From the NCBI RefSeq assembly GCF_016864555.1, contig NZ_CP044012.1, positions 740,501 to 804,500 of the forward strand: DNA of 64,000 nt, given 5' to 3'. Position 1 is the first letter of the stretch, and every line of letters begins with the position of its first letter. The DNA is from Sinorhizobium sp. BG8. GTDB lineage: Bacteria > Pseudomonadota > Alphaproteobacteria > Rhizobiales > Rhizobiaceae. Positions 8,447-17,923 of the stretch are shown here, in pieces. The translations under genes and the position numbers were made by a program. Under the pieces are notes generated by a model. The model saw nothing but the letters and a program-made list of their open reading frames with translations, was not told the origin of the DNA and made no database searches.

Positions 8447-9340
8447 TTAGGATCTCAGCTGACCGACACGTGCGAGGACAAAATCGTGCCGCACCTCCCA
8501 GAAACGGTCTTCGAAACCGTATTGCCGCGCCCGGACGGCATCGTTCGTCAGCTCGAACTCCGCAAGCAGGCTTTCCTTCACCCCGAAGACCGTATCCGAA
8601 TGAATGTACGGGTCATGAGGGTCGAAGATGTGGGTGGTCAACGTCTCATAGCCGTCGGCCCTGATGATATAGTGTAGGTGCGCAGGCCGGTAGGGATGCC
8701 GGCCCAGTGATCCGAGAAGTTGGCCGACGGGACCGTCGTCCGGAATGGGATAGAACTTCGGTTTGACCGCGCGGAACCAGTATCGTCCATCCTCTCCCGT
8801 CCGGAAGACGCCGCGCAGGTTGAAGTCGGGCTGTATGCCCTTTTGCTGCACGTCGTAGAAGCCTTCGTCGTTCGCCTGCCAGACATCGATCACGGCATCT
8901 GCAATGGGCCTGCCCTCCGTATCCAGGATACGTCCGCCGATGACCATGTCCTCGCCCTTGCGGTCTAGACAGATGTTTGCCCCCATCGGCAGCTCCGGGG
9001 CGTCCGCCACATGGAAGGGGCCGAGCACGGTACTCTCCGAGGCGCCCGAGGGCTTTCGGTGGTTGATCGCGTCGACCAGCATCGACACACCGAGCACGTC
9101 AGACAACAGAATGAACTCCTGGCGCCATTCGTTGCACATGTGGCCTGTTCGGGTGAGGAACTGGATCGCCTCCATCCACTCATCCTGTGTCGGCTCCAGC
9201 TCCTTTACCGCTTCGTGCAGCTTGCGGGTAATGACCTCCATCACCTGCTTGAGCCGCTCGCTGCTGGCATTGGCGTTTCTTCCCGTCACGACTTCGACCG
9301 AGTTCTCCTCGGTGAAATAACCCTTTTCGTGCGCGTTCAT
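8447..9340 (-). CDS. Intradiol ring-cleavage dioxygenase (hydroxyquinol/catechol 1,2-dioxygenase type), second copy
   Basis: A 297-aa intradiol dioxygenase with an N-terminal helical dimerisation domain (to ~100) and a C-terminal beta-sandwich. The Fe(III) ligands are visible: Tyr162 (GFYD), Tyr197 (FYPIPDDGPVG), His221 and His223 (RPAHLH). It would open a catechol or hydroxyquinol ring to a muconate or maleylacetate. It is the last gene of the operon, seven bases after the flavin monooxygenase. A second intradiol enzyme heads the same operon, and maleylacetate reductase favours hydroxyquinol as substrate, but the sequence alone does not separate hydroxyquinol from (chloro)catechol. Confidence 0.9.
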   Translation of the reverse strand: MNAHEKGYFTEENSVEVVTGRNANASSERLKQVMEVITRKLHEAVKELEPTQDEWMEAIQFLTRTGHMCNEWRQEFILLSDVLGVSMLVDAINHRKPSGASESTVLGPFHVADAPELPMGANICLDRKGEDMVIGGRILDTEGRPIADAVIDVWQANDEGFYDVQQKGIQPDFNLRGVFRTGEDGRYWFRAVKPKFYPIPDDGPVGQLLGSLGRHPYRPAHLHYIIRADGYETLTTHIFDPHDPYIHSDTVFGVKESLLAEFELTNDAVRARQYGFEDRFWEVRHDFVLARVGQLRS

Positions 9341-9347
9341 TTTCGCC

Positions 9348-11102
9348 TCACCTGTCCAGAATTGCCTTCATGACGCGGCGCAGCTCCCTCTCGGGATCGA
9401 CGGCAGCCGCCTCGCTACGCCAGGCGACATGATGGTCAGGCCTGACGAGCACCACACCCGAGTCCCGTATCTCCCGCGCGCGTGCCCAGTCACCGGTGAA
9501 ATCCTGCCATGCCTGGCGGGGACCGATCGTGTGGGCGACGATGGGCAACCCGAACTCTTTCGACAGAACCCTCGCCGCCGCAATCCAGCCGTCACCGCCA
9601 ATTCCAGTCAGGATGGTGAACGCACCATGGCCTGTGATGTCGAGGCTCGACACTTTCTGACCGTCCGGACCGAATAGCCAGACATGCGGCAGGCGCGCTC
9701 CCGGCCAGGTGGTCGGCTGATAGTGCAATTCCGCGTCCTTCTCGAAGCCCGGCTCCGGCTGACCATCAGTTACGATGGCATTCGACCTGTAGCGCTGGTT
9801 CATCTCCACGCCATGGGCGTCGAATTCGTAGACTTTGTAGGCGATCGCATCGCGGATCGCTGCCCGCTGGCGCTCGGATGCGGCCGTGTCATCGCAGCGG
9901 GCATCCATGTTCTGCTGCATTTTTACCGGGTCGACCGAATCCAGAAGGCCGAGCGCCTTGAAGATCGGCCCGAACTCCTCGATGGACTTGTTTGCCCGGG
10001 TGACGATCTGCTTGGCGATCGGAGCGCGCTCCGCCTGGTAGCTGTCGAGCAGTCCCATGCCGGCCTGCCCTCTTATGACCATGGCGAGCTTCCACGCGAG
10101 GTTGAAGCCGTCCTGGATCGAGGTGTTCGAACCCAGCCCGTTGGAAGGCGGATGGCGGTGCGTTGCGTCTCCCATGCAGAAGACGCGGCCGTTGGCCATG
10201 GTCGTGGCGTACATGTTGTTGACCGTCCAGGTCGAGACCGACTTGATCTTAGGCTGCAGGTCCTGGACGCCGACGAGGTCGCGCACGACCTTCGTGGCAA
10301 ATGCATCGTCGACTTCCGGAGGTGGCTGGTTGATGTCATAGCCCCAGACGATCAGCCATTCGTGCCAGGGGCGAACCATGCGCACCAGTCCCATGCCGAT
10401 GCCACCGACGTCGGCGCCGGGCTGCAATACCCAATAGAGCACCGAGGGTCGGTCGGCGACGTATCTCGATAGGTCAGCCTCGAACAGTATGTTCATCGAA
10501 CCCGCGACCCCCATCTTGCCCTCGAAGGAGAGATTTGCGTGCTCGGCGACCTTGGAATTTCCCCCATCCGCGCCGACGAGGAACTTGGAGCGGATCGTGA
10601 GCTCCTTGCCCGTCAGTCGGTCGAGGCAGACGGTGGTGACCCCTTCGGCATCCTGCACATGACTCACATATTCCGTCGACATGCGTGCCTGCGCGCCGCG
10701 CGAGCAGGCAGTCTTGAACAGAAGCGGTTCCATGTAGGTCTGCGGCAGGTCGTTCATCCGGCCCGGAGAGGACAGAATATGCTCGGCGCGCGACAGGGGA
10801 TGATTGCCCCAGCTCTGCATGCGCCCGATCTCTTCTCCCGCGACGGCGGTGCAGAACACGTTCTGGCCCATCAGATCCTGCTCGGTCGCGAAGATGTAGG
10901 CCTCGTCCTCCACGTCGCGGCCGAGATCGCGCAGTACCTCCATCGTGCGCTGGTTGGTGATGTGGGCGCGCGGGGTATTTGCGAGCCAGCGATAGCGGTT
11001 GATCACCAACGGCTCGAGACCATAGGTCGCAAGCAACGCCGCGGTCGCCGAGCCCGCAGGCCCGGTGCCGATAATCAGAACGTCAGTGGTGATGTCAGCC
11101 AT
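9348..11102 (-). CDS. FAD-dependent aromatic monooxygenase (TfdB-like phenol hydroxylase family)
   Basis: A 584-aa class A flavoprotein hydroxylase. It shows the FAD Rossmann motif IIGTGPAGSATAALL (residues ~10-25), the VGADGGNSKV DG motif, and the second FAD motif CMGDATHRHPPSNGLGSN. The TPRAHITNQRTMEVLRDLG stretch is characteristic of 2,4-dichlorophenol/phenol hydroxylases. It would ortho-hydroxylate a phenol, for example resorcinol to hydroxyquinol, feeding the intradiol dioxygenases. Its start overlaps the end of the LivM permease by 8 bp, so import and oxidation genes are translationally coupled. True substrate unknown. Confidence 0.88.
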   Translation of the reverse strand: MADITTDVLIIGTGPAGSATAALLATYGLEPLVINRYRWLANTPRAHITNQRTMEVLRDLGRDVEDEAYIFATEQDLMGQNVFCTAVAGEEIGRMQSWGNHPLSRAEHILSSPGRMNDLPQTYMEPLLFKTACSRGAQARMSTEYVSHVQDAEGVTTVCLDRLTGKELTIRSKFLVGADGGNSKVAEHANLSFEGKMGVAGSMNILFEADLSRYVADRPSVLYWVLQPGADVGGIGMGLVRMVRPWHEWLIVWGYDINQPPPEVDDAFATKVVRDLVGVQDLQPKIKSVSTWTVNNMYATTMANGRVFCMGDATHRHPPSNGLGSNTSIQDGFNLAWKLAMVIRGQAGMGLLDSYQAERAPIAKQIVTRANKSIEEFGPIFKALGLLDSVDPVKMQQNMDARCDDTAASERQRAAIRDAIAYKVYEFDAHGVEMNQRYRSNAIVTDGQPEPGFEKDAELHYQPTTWPGARLPHVWLFGPDGQKVSSLDITGHGAFTILTGIGGDGWIAAARVLSKEFGLPIVAHTIGPRQAWQDFTGDWARAREIRDSGVVLVRPDHHVAWRSEAAAVDPERELRRVMKAILDR

Positions 11103-12210
11103 TTGGCCCTCCCATTGTCTTTTTTTGGATGGGTCCGCCTTTCAGGATCCGGCGGACAGGAAAGAGTTCGATGCCGGTACGCTCGCTGATCAGGCCCCAG
11201 AGCCCGCGCGGCGCGAAAAGCATGATGACGATGGCGAGCGCGCCGAGCAGCATCAGGTACCAGGAGCCATAGCTCGAGAGCGCATTCTGCATCAGGAAGA
11301 ACACGACGACACCGAGGATCGGTCCTTCGATCGTACCGATGCCGCCGATCACCACGATGAAGATCACATAGGCGGTCCAGTCGGTGAGCGAGAAGGCCGC
11401 ATCCGGCGAGATCCGTGCCTTCTGGAGATAGATCAGCGCGCCGACAACGCCTGTAAGGAAGGCGGTCAGAAGATAGACCGCGACCTTGAGCCGGCGGGCA
11501 TCGACCCCGAGCGCCCGGGCAGCAGTCTCGTTGTCGCGCACGGCGGCAAGCCCGAGACCCTGTTTGCTCCTGAGAAGCTTGTAGACGCAGGCGACGGTCA
11601 CGGCGACGACCAACAGGGCCAGCCAATAGGCCAGAGCGTCGGCGGCGGTCGAGGACTTCATGCCGAACCAGTCATTCAGCAATCGAACTCCTAACATGTC
11701 ACGCGTCGCGTCGCGCGGCAGCGACGTCCCCGTGCCACCGCCAAGCGACTTCCATTGGGCGAAAAGCAGACGACCCACCTCCGCGATCACCCAGGTGCCG
11801 ATTGCGAAATAGGGACCATGAAGCCGGAAGGCGAAGAAGGCGGTGGGCGCCGCGATGGTCGCGGCGAATAAACCGGCGAGCGGAACGGCGAGGATGGGAT
11901 CGACACCGAGCAGGATCACGAGGCCGAACAGCGCATAGGCCCCGCAGCCGACGAAAAGCTGCTGGCCGACCGAAATCAGGCCCGCGTAGCCCGCAAGCAG
12001 GTTCCAGTTCTGGGCAAGCACGAGCATGGTGAAGATGAAGAACAGGTCCTGCACCACACCCCGCGAGACGAGAAAGGGCGCGAACGCGAGTGCGACCAGC
12101 AGGAGCACGGCAAAGCCGGCGAATAGGGTCGACAGCCGGGTCCGCGTCTCCACGCGCCAACGCTCTTGCGTGAGGTCCGGGTTCGTCATTGTTTCGAGAC
12201 CTGTCGTCAT
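11095..12210 (-). CDS. livM: Branched-chain amino acid-type ABC transporter permease (LivM family)
   Basis: A 371-aa LivM-type permease with about nine hydrophobic helices and the conserved EAA-like stretch around RDNETAARALGVDARRLK. ATG 12210 lies 8 bases after the livH stop; ATG 12189 is an alternative. It forms the importer core with LivH. Although Liv systems are named for branched-chain amino acids, the placement among ring-cleavage genes suggests that this copy imports an aromatic substrate. Confidence 0.88.
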   Translation of the reverse strand: MTTGLETMTNPDLTQERWRVETRTRLSTLFAGFAVLLLVALAFAPFLVSRGVVQDLFFIFTMLVLAQNWNLLAGYAGLISVGQQLFVGCGAYALFGLVILLGVDPILAVPLAGLFAATIAAPTAFFAFRLHGPYFAIGTWVIAEVGRLLFAQWKSLGGGTGTSLPRDATRDMLGVRLLNDWFGMKSSTAADALAYWLALLVVAVTVACVYKLLRSKQGLGLAAVRDNETAARALGVDARRLKVAVYLLTAFLTGVVGALIYLQKARISPDAAFSLTDWTAYVIFIVVIGGIGTIEGPILGVVVFFLMQNALSSYGSWYLMLLGALAIVIMLFAPRGLWGLISERTGIELFPVRRILKGGPIQKKTMGGPNG

Positions 12211-12217
12211 GGCGGCT

Positions 12218-13081
12218 TCAATCCACGGCCCGGGGGAAGAGACCGCGAGGCCTGAAGAGGAGCACGAGCAGGAAAGCGATGTGCCCGGCAAGGATCTGCC
12301 ATTCGGGATTGATCGCCGCACCAACCGTCTGGGCGACCCCGAGTATGATGCCGCCGGCAAGCGTTCCCCAAAGAGAGCCGAGGCCACCGATGATCACCGC
12401 CTCGAAAGCGTAGATCAGACGCGCCGGTCCCGCGGTCGGATCGAAATTGGCGCGCGTCCCGAGGTAGAGCGCGGCAATCGTCACGACCACCATTGCAAGC
12501 CCCATCGCGACCGCGAAAATCCTGGCCGGGCGGATGCCCATGAGACCCGCCGTTACGGCATCGTCCGAAGTCGCCCGGAAAGAACGCCCAAGTGGGGTGC
12601 GGTAGATAAGCCAGTTGAGCGCCACGATGCACATGATGGCAGACGCGAAGGTGAAGAGCGGCATCGCGCCGGCGCTGAGCCCGGCAATCGGAACAGAGGC
12701 CGTCTCGAGCGCCCCGACGGAGATGCGCCGGCTGTCGGCGGTGAACCCCTCCAGAAGACCGTTCTGGATGACGATAGACAGGCCGAAGGTAACGAGCAAT
12801 GGCGGGAGAATATCCTTGCCGAGCGTGCGGTTGAGCAGATGGTATTGCAGCATCCAGCCGGCTGCAAACATCAGCGGCGCTGCGATCAGAGCGGCAAGGA
12901 ACGGGTTCAGGCCGAGCCACGAGACCATCAGGAGGATGAGGAAGGCGGAAAAGACGATCAGGTCGCCATGGGCAAGATTGACGAGCCGCATGATGCCGAA
13001 AACGAGGCTGAGACCGGCGGCAAACAGGGCATAAAGCCCGCCGAGGAGAACGCCCTGAAGGAGAGTGTCAAGCCAGTTCAT
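12218..13081 (-). CDS. livH: Branched-chain amino acid-type ABC transporter permease (LivH family)
   Basis: A 287-aa LivH permease starting MNWLDTLLQGVLLGGLYALFAAGLSLVFGIMRLVNLAHG, the signature LivH N-terminus. It also has the GRSFRATSDDAVTAGLMGI cytoplasmic loop and EAVIIGGLGSLWGTLAGG near the C-terminus. It overlaps the end of livF by 14 bp and precedes livM, consistent with one transcript. Confidence 0.9.
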   Translation of the reverse strand: MNWLDTLLQGVLLGGLYALFAAGLSLVFGIMRLVNLAHGDLIVFSAFLILLMVSWLGLNPFLAALIAAPLMFAAGWMLQYHLLNRTLGKDILPPLLVTFGLSIVIQNGLLEGFTADSRRISVGALETASVPIAGLSAGAMPLFTFASAIMCIVALNWLIYRTPLGRSFRATSDDAVTAGLMGIRPARIFAVAMGLAMVVVTIAALYLGTRANFDPTAGPARLIYAFEAVIIGGLGSLWGTLAGGIILGVAQTVGAAINPEWQILAGHIAFLLVLLFRPRGLFPRAVD

Positions 13082-13790
13082 GGCCGTCAGCTCCGAAATA
13101 GGCTGCGTGGATTTCAGATCGCGAGAGATCGGACGGTCGGCCTGTCAGGGTGATGCGCCCTTCCATCATGCAATACACCCGGTCGGCTACCTTCAATGCC
13201 TGGACGATATCCTGCTCGACGATGACGATCGCAGCACCCGTTGCTCGTATGCGGGGGAAGGCAGCATAAATATCCTTGATGACCACCGGCGCGAGCCCGA
13301 GGCTGAGTTCGTCGCAAAGCAGCACCTCCGGATTGGAGATCAGCGCCCTCCCGATCGCAACCATCTGCTGCTGGCCACCGGAGAGAGCCGTCGCCGGACT
13401 GCGGCGGCGCTCCCGCAGGACCGGAAACAGCTCGTAGATGGAGTCGAGCGTCCAAGGGCCGTCGACCTTGCGCCCATAGCAGCCGATCAGGAGGTTTTCC
13501 TCCACAGTAAGCGACGGAAAGAGTTTGCGGCCCTCGGGCACGAGTGCGATGCCGCGCGCCATGACATCGGGTGCGGCAAGCGCTCCAATCGGCACACCAC
13601 GATGCAGGATCATCTCAGCTGCATTCGGCAGAACCCCGGCAAGCGAGCGCATCAGGGTGGACTTTCCCGCGCCGTTCGCGCCTATCACGGCGATCGTTTC
13701 ACCGGCATCGACCCGGAGATCCACGCCGAACAACGCCTGGAAGTCACGATAAAAGGCAGTCAGCCCGCTTGCTTCGATGAGGGTCGTCAT
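13068..13790 (-). CDS. livF: ABC transporter ATP-binding protein (LivF family)
   Basis: A 240-aa ATPase with Walker A GANGAGKS, signature ALSGGQQQM and Walker B LLCDELSLGLAP. The start is ATG 13790 (MTTLIEASGLTAFY), which overlaps the livG stop by one base (TGATG). An in-frame extension to 13994 lies inside livG and is not coding. It partners LivG, LivH and LivM. Confidence 0.9.
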   Translation of the reverse strand: MTTLIEASGLTAFYRDFQALFGVDLRVDAGETIAVIGANGAGKSTLMRSLAGVLPNAAEMILHRGVPIGALAAPDVMARGIALVPEGRKLFPSLTVEENLLIGCYGRKVDGPWTLDSIYELFPVLRERRRSPATALSGGQQQMVAIGRALISNPEVLLCDELSLGLAPVVIKDIYAAFPRIRATGAAIVIVEQDIVQALKVADRVYCMMEGRITLTGRPSDLSRSEIHAAYFGADGHELA

Positions 13791-14508
13791 CAAACCTCCA
13801 TGCCGAGATAGATTTCGCGCACCTCGCGCGACGCCATGATTGCTCCCGGTTCGCCAATCCCGATCATCCGTCCAAAGTTCAGGACGAGGAGACGCTCGGC
13901 GACCGCGGTCAGCGCGTGGAGGACGTGCTCGATCCAGATCACGGCCATGCCGCGCTGGTGCACGCGCCTGATTGTCGCGACAAGCTGCCGGCACTCGCCT
14001 TCCGTCAGGCCACCGGCAATCTCGTCAAGCAGCAGGAGCTTCGGCTGGGTCGCAAGTGCGCGCGCAAGCTCCAGGCGCTTGCGTTCGAGAAGGGTGAGAG
14101 AGCCTGCGATCGCATTTGCCTTTGCGACCAGGCCCGTTTCCACCAGAATCTCCGCGCAGAGATCGGTAACCTCGCTCTCGCGCGCTTCCGCACCGAAGGC
14201 ACCCGCCACCAGCAGGTTTTCATAGACGGTCAGACGTTCAAAGGGTTGCGGTATCTGGAAGGTCCGGCCCATGCCGGCGAAACAGCGTTGCATCGGCGGC
14301 ATGCCGGTGACGTCCCGACCGTCGAAGTAAATCTCGCCGCTCGCGACCGGCAGGTTGCCGTTGATCAGGTTGAACAACGTCGACTTCCCCGCACCGTTCG
14401 GTCCGATCACGCCAAGTGCCTCGCCGTGCTCCACGGAAAAACTGATGTTCTCGGCGACCACGAGAGCCCGAAGGATTTCGACACAGCTTTGAGTTCCAGT
14501 ATCGCCAT
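13790..14508 (-). CDS. livG: ABC transporter ATP-binding protein (LivG family), frameshift after codon 14
   Basis: A LivG-type ATPase with Walker A GPNGAGKS, the LLERKRLELARA signature region and Walker B LLLLDEIAGGLTEGE. The normal N-terminus (MAILELKAVSKSFG) begins at ATG 14508, but its frame breaks at the CCC at 14467-14469 (GGG in the gene). One more G would give MAILELKAVSKSFG-ALVVAENISF in one frame, the standard LivG start. As written, only GTG 14461 could initiate, giving 223 aa without the first beta strand. Seen: split frame. Inferred: single-base homopolymer deletion, more likely an assembly error than inactivation, since the rest of the operon is intact. Confidence 0.82.
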
Positions 14509-14563
14509 GGTCGGCTCCGGTTGGAATTAGGCCGCCCCGCCATCGACGGGACGGCCCGTTGGG

Positions 14564-15844
14564 TCAGGAGAGCGCTTCGAGCTTGCCGCCAAGCGGGACA
14601 TTCGGTGCGAGGCTGTTTTCCACGACCACGAGGTCGTATCCACCGCCGGACTTCAGCCGCCACTGACCGCCGACGAGCGGTGTCTTGGCGACGTTCTTCT
14701 GCGCGAAGGGCGGCAGCTTGTCGCTGCCCCAGGCGATCGGGCCGACCAGCGTGTCAAGTTTCGTTTCGCCGATGGCCTTGGCGACCGCATCGCCCTCGCC
14801 CACATCTTCCGCGCGCTTCATCACATCGACCGCCAGCTCGAAGAGCGCATGGGCAAAGCCGATCGGCTGCGTCCAGGGCCGTCCCGTGGCCTTGGTGAAG
14901 GCTGCTGCCACGTCCGCCGTACTTTCGCCGGTCAGCGACGACTTGAACGGGTGGCTGGGCGTCCACCAGACCTCGGTCGAAAGATTGTGACCGGCATCCC
15001 CAAGCGCTTCCACTGTCTGCGGAAAGAGCAGGGCCTTGCCGATCGAGGCGATCTTCGGCTTCAGGCCCTGCTGCTTGGCCTGGTTCCAGAACGTGGTCAG
15101 ATCCGGCGGGATCATGACGCCGGTGAGGATGTCCGTCTGGCTCTGCTTGAAGGCGTTGATCTGGGCCGAAAAATCGTCGGTCAGGTTCTGGTAGCGCCCA
15201 GTGTCGGTGAGCGTGAAGCCGAGCTTTTCGAGAACAGGCGGAAAGCCCACGACCTTGTCGCCCCAGGCGTTGCCGTCACCATCGTTGGGGAACAGTCCGC
15301 CGACCTTCTTGTTGGTCTCTATCTGGCTCCACATGCCGGTGAAGACGGCGATGATGTCCTCGAGCCCCCAGAAGAAGTGATAGGCGTAGTTGAACGGCTT
15401 CCATGACGCCGGGTCGCCGGGATTACCCTGCTGGCCGATGAACCAGGGCTGCCAGGGCGCCACGGTGGAAATGCAGGGCATTTCCTCGGCCTCGCAAGTG
15501 GTGGAAACCGGATTTGTCGTCTCGGGCGTCGAGGAAACGAGGATGAGGTTCACCTCGTCGTCGACGATCAGCTCCTTCGCCACTTCGGCGGCGCGGTTCG
15601 GGTTCGACTGGCTGTCCTTGACGATGACCTCATAGTTGAGACCCTGGCTCTTCATGGTTGCCAAGAAATTCTCGATGACGAACTTGTCGGCTTCCCCAAA
15701 GGCCGCAAGCGGGCCGGTCTGCGGGCTGACATAGCCGAGCTTGATCGCAGCATCCTGAGCGATTGCCGGCGCGGCGAGACCGGATGCGGCAAGGACAGCG
15801 CCGCCTGCCGCCGATGTCTTCAGAAATTCGCGTCTCGTGAACAT
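14564..15844 (-). CDS. ABC transporter substrate-binding protein (LivK/amide-urea type), Tat-type signal
   Basis: A 426-aa periplasmic binding protein. The N-terminus MFTRREFLKTSAAGGAVLAASGLAAPAIA is a twin-arginine signal with likely cleavage after AIA. ATG 15844 has a strong GGGAGG upstream. The mature protein is a type I periplasmic-binding fold (KLGYVSPQTGPLAAFGEADKF). It lies between maleylacetate reductase and livG, so it is the substrate receptor of this Liv-type importer. The ligand is likely the phenolic compound degraded by the operon, or an amino acid if the liv genes keep their ancestral role. Confidence 0.87.
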   Translation of the reverse strand: MFTRREFLKTSAAGGAVLAASGLAAPAIAQDAAIKLGYVSPQTGPLAAFGEADKFVIENFLATMKSQGLNYEVIVKDSQSNPNRAAEVAKELIVDDEVNLILVSSTPETTNPVSTTCEAEEMPCISTVAPWQPWFIGQQGNPGDPASWKPFNYAYHFFWGLEDIIAVFTGMWSQIETNKKVGGLFPNDGDGNAWGDKVVGFPPVLEKLGFTLTDTGRYQNLTDDFSAQINAFKQSQTDILTGVMIPPDLTTFWNQAKQQGLKPKIASIGKALLFPQTVEALGDAGHNLSTEVWWTPSHPFKSSLTGESTADVAAAFTKATGRPWTQPIGFAHALFELAVDVMKRAEDVGEGDAVAKAIGETKLDTLVGPIAWGSDKLPPFAQKNVAKTPLVGGQWRLKSGGGYDLVVVENSLAPNVPLGGKLEALS

Positions 15845-15907
15845 GTTTCCTCCCATGATCGTCTCTCCTCCCAAAGAGCGCGCCCCCAAAAATTCACGCA
15901 AAAAGTC

Positions 15908-16969
15908 TCAATCGGCCGGGCGGTTGCCCTCCCATGCGTCCTGCAGAAGCTGGCGGATCGAGGCCCGGTCGATCGGCCTCGGATTCCAATAGGGATTTTG
16001 GACCGCGATCGACGCAGCCTTGTCGAGATCCGCCTCGGTAAGACCGAAATCCCTGAGCGACAGCGGCGCGCCGATCGCGCTCGCGAAATTCCAGAGCCCG
16101 CCGCCGATCGAGCCTTTGAAGATCTCCGTCAATGGCGCAAGCACATCGGCCGCCGCAGCGGCATTGAAGGCCGCAGTGTGCGGCAGCATCACCGCGTGGG
16201 TCTCGGCATGCGGCGTGTCGAAGGAACCGCCGAGCGTGTGGCAAATCTTGTGGTGCAGAGCCATGCCTACCGCGCCGAGCACCGTGCCGCAGAGCCAGGC
16301 GCCGTAGAGCGCTTCGCTGCGGGCCTCCGCCCCGTTCGGCTCCCTCACGATCTCCGGCAGGCTCCTTGCAAAAGCGCGCAGGCCCTCGACAGCCATGAGG
16401 CTGGAGATCGGGTTGCGATCCTGGGCATAGAGCCCTTCCACGGCGTGTGCCATGGCATTGAGGCCACTGGTCACGCTCATGCCGACCGGCAGGCCGTGGG
16501 TCAGAAGCGGATCGTATATGACGATCTCCGGCAAGATCTTCTCGTGCCGGACGGTCGTCTTGCGGCCGGCTTGTGTCTGACCAAGGATCGGCGTCACCTC
16601 CGAACCGGCATAGGTGGTCGGAACGACGATTTGCAGGAGATCCGTGCGATAGGCGATCGCCTTGCCGAGGCCCGTGGTCGAACCGCCGCCAAGCGAGACG
16701 ACGCAGTCCGCATTGGTCTCCGAGACCACTTTCAGCGCGGCTTCGGTCACCTCGATCGGGGTATGCATGGCAGCGCCGGCGAAGACGCCACACGCCAGGG
16801 GCCCGATTTCGCGAGCAAGTGCCTCCCCATCGGCCTTCTGATGCGGCGTGGAGATGACGAGCGCGCGACTGCATCCCGCCTTACCGATCCAATCGGCGAC
16901 GGTCTTTCGCTTGCCCTCACCGAAGACGATGCGTGCCGGACTTCCCGCATAGGAAAAATCCCGGTTCAT
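15908..16969 (-). CDS. Maleylacetate reductase (iron-type alcohol dehydrogenase family)
   Basis: A 353-aa member of the maleylacetate reductase branch of Fe-ADHs. The NAD(P)-binding stretch is VSLGGGSTTGLGKAIAYRT (residues ~90-110), followed by VVPTTYAGSEVTPILGQT and HHKICHTLGGSFDTPHAETH. It reduces maleylacetate, the product of hydroxyquinol ring cleavage, to 3-oxoadipate. Start overlaps the upstream dioxygenase stop by 4 bp (ATGA). Its presence is the best evidence that the operon runs through hydroxyquinol or a chlorocatechol. Confidence 0.92.
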   Translation of the reverse strand: MNRDFSYAGSPARIVFGEGKRKTVADWIGKAGCSRALVISTPHQKADGEALAREIGPLACGVFAGAAMHTPIEVTEAALKVVSETNADCVVSLGGGSTTGLGKAIAYRTDLLQIVVPTTYAGSEVTPILGQTQAGRKTTVRHEKILPEIVIYDPLLTHGLPVGMSVTSGLNAMAHAVEGLYAQDRNPISSLMAVEGLRAFARSLPEIVREPNGAEARSEALYGAWLCGTVLGAVGMALHHKICHTLGGSFDTPHAETHAVMLPHTAAFNAAAAADVLAPLTEIFKGSIGGGLWNFASAIGAPLSLRDFGLTEADLDKAASIAVQNPYWNPRPIDRASIRQLLQDAWEGNRPAD

Positions 16970-17838
16970 GTCCCCCTCCCCGTCCTTGCCCTGACCATCA
17001 CGAAGGTGAAGTCCACAGACCTTGCATCCTGCCCCTCGCGGACCGCCTCGAATGGCCTGATCAGTTCCGGCCTGACACCGAAAAGCGCGTCCTCGGCGAG
17101 ATGCGGATCTCCCGCGTCATAGAGGTGTGTTGTGATCGGCTCGAAATCCTTGGCACGGACGACGAAGTGCAAATGCGCCGGCCGGCGCAAGGGGTAACCG
17201 GCAGCGGACAGAAGCCGACCGACTGGCCCGTCGTCGGGTACCCCGTAGCCGCCGGGCATGACGGAGCGGTAGTGAAACCTCCCCTCCGCATCGGTCCGGA
17301 ACAGGCCCCGCAGATTGTGCTCGGGCTGGAGATCGGGCTGCTGGTTCTCGTAGATCCCCTCTGCGTTCGCCTGCCAGGTAATGACCTCGGCACCGGCGAT
17401 CGGGAGACCGTCGAGATCCTGCACGCGACCGCTGAAGAAAAGCGGCGTGCCCTTGCCGTCGAGCGAAATCGAGGCGCCTTGCGCCCTCTCGGGTGCGTCC
17501 GCCCGGAAGAACGGGCCGCGGATGGTGTTGGGTGTCGCTCCCTTGGGGCGTCGCGAATTGATTTCCTCGACGAGAGCCGAAGCGCCGATCAGATCGGATA
17601 GCAGTACCCATTCCTGCCGGCGCTCGTCGCTGGCATGCCCGACCTCGGTCAGAAATTCGATGACGCTGCGCCACTCGTCTTTCGTCGGACGGAACTGCTT
17701 TATGAGATCGTGGACATGGGTGACGACCGCAGCGATCAGCTGAGCCAGGTTGTCGTCTCTCCCGCCGGAAAAACGCTCCGCGAAGGCGTCCGACGAGGTC
17801 GCTTCGCTGAATGTAAGTGCCTTGGCACCCGGCGACAT
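16966..17838 (-). CDS. Intradiol dioxygenase, hydroxyquinol 1,2-dioxygenase type, first copy
   Basis: A 290-aa intradiol dioxygenase with Fe(III) ligands Tyr163 (GIYE), Tyr198 (GGYGVPDDGPVG), His222 and His224 (RPAHLH). The N-terminal ~100 residues are the helical linker domain. It is the first gene of the operon and overlaps maleylacetate reductase by 4 bp, the order typical of hydroxyquinol modules. Likely reaction: hydroxyquinol + O2 to maleylacetate. It is only moderately similar to the distal dioxygenase at 8447-9340, so the two may differ in substrate. Confidence 0.9.
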   Translation of the reverse strand: MSPGAKALTFSEATSSDAFAERFSGGRDDNLAQLIAAVVTHVHDLIKQFRPTKDEWRSVIEFLTEVGHASDERRQEWVLLSDLIGASALVEEINSRRPKGATPNTIRGPFFRADAPERAQGASISLDGKGTPLFFSGRVQDLDGLPIAGAEVITWQANAEGIYENQQPDLQPEHNLRGLFRTDAEGRFHYRSVMPGGYGVPDDGPVGRLLSAAGYPLRRPAHLHFVVRAKDFEPITTHLYDAGDPHLAEDALFGVRPELIRPFEAVREGQDARSVDFTFVMVRARTGRGT

Positions 17839-17923
17839 GCTTCTCCTCCCAGGTCGGCTGCGTCGATAAATGCAACACTAGCAGCCGGGGGAGAAAGGAT
17901 TGATGATTTTGTTCAGCTTCAAT

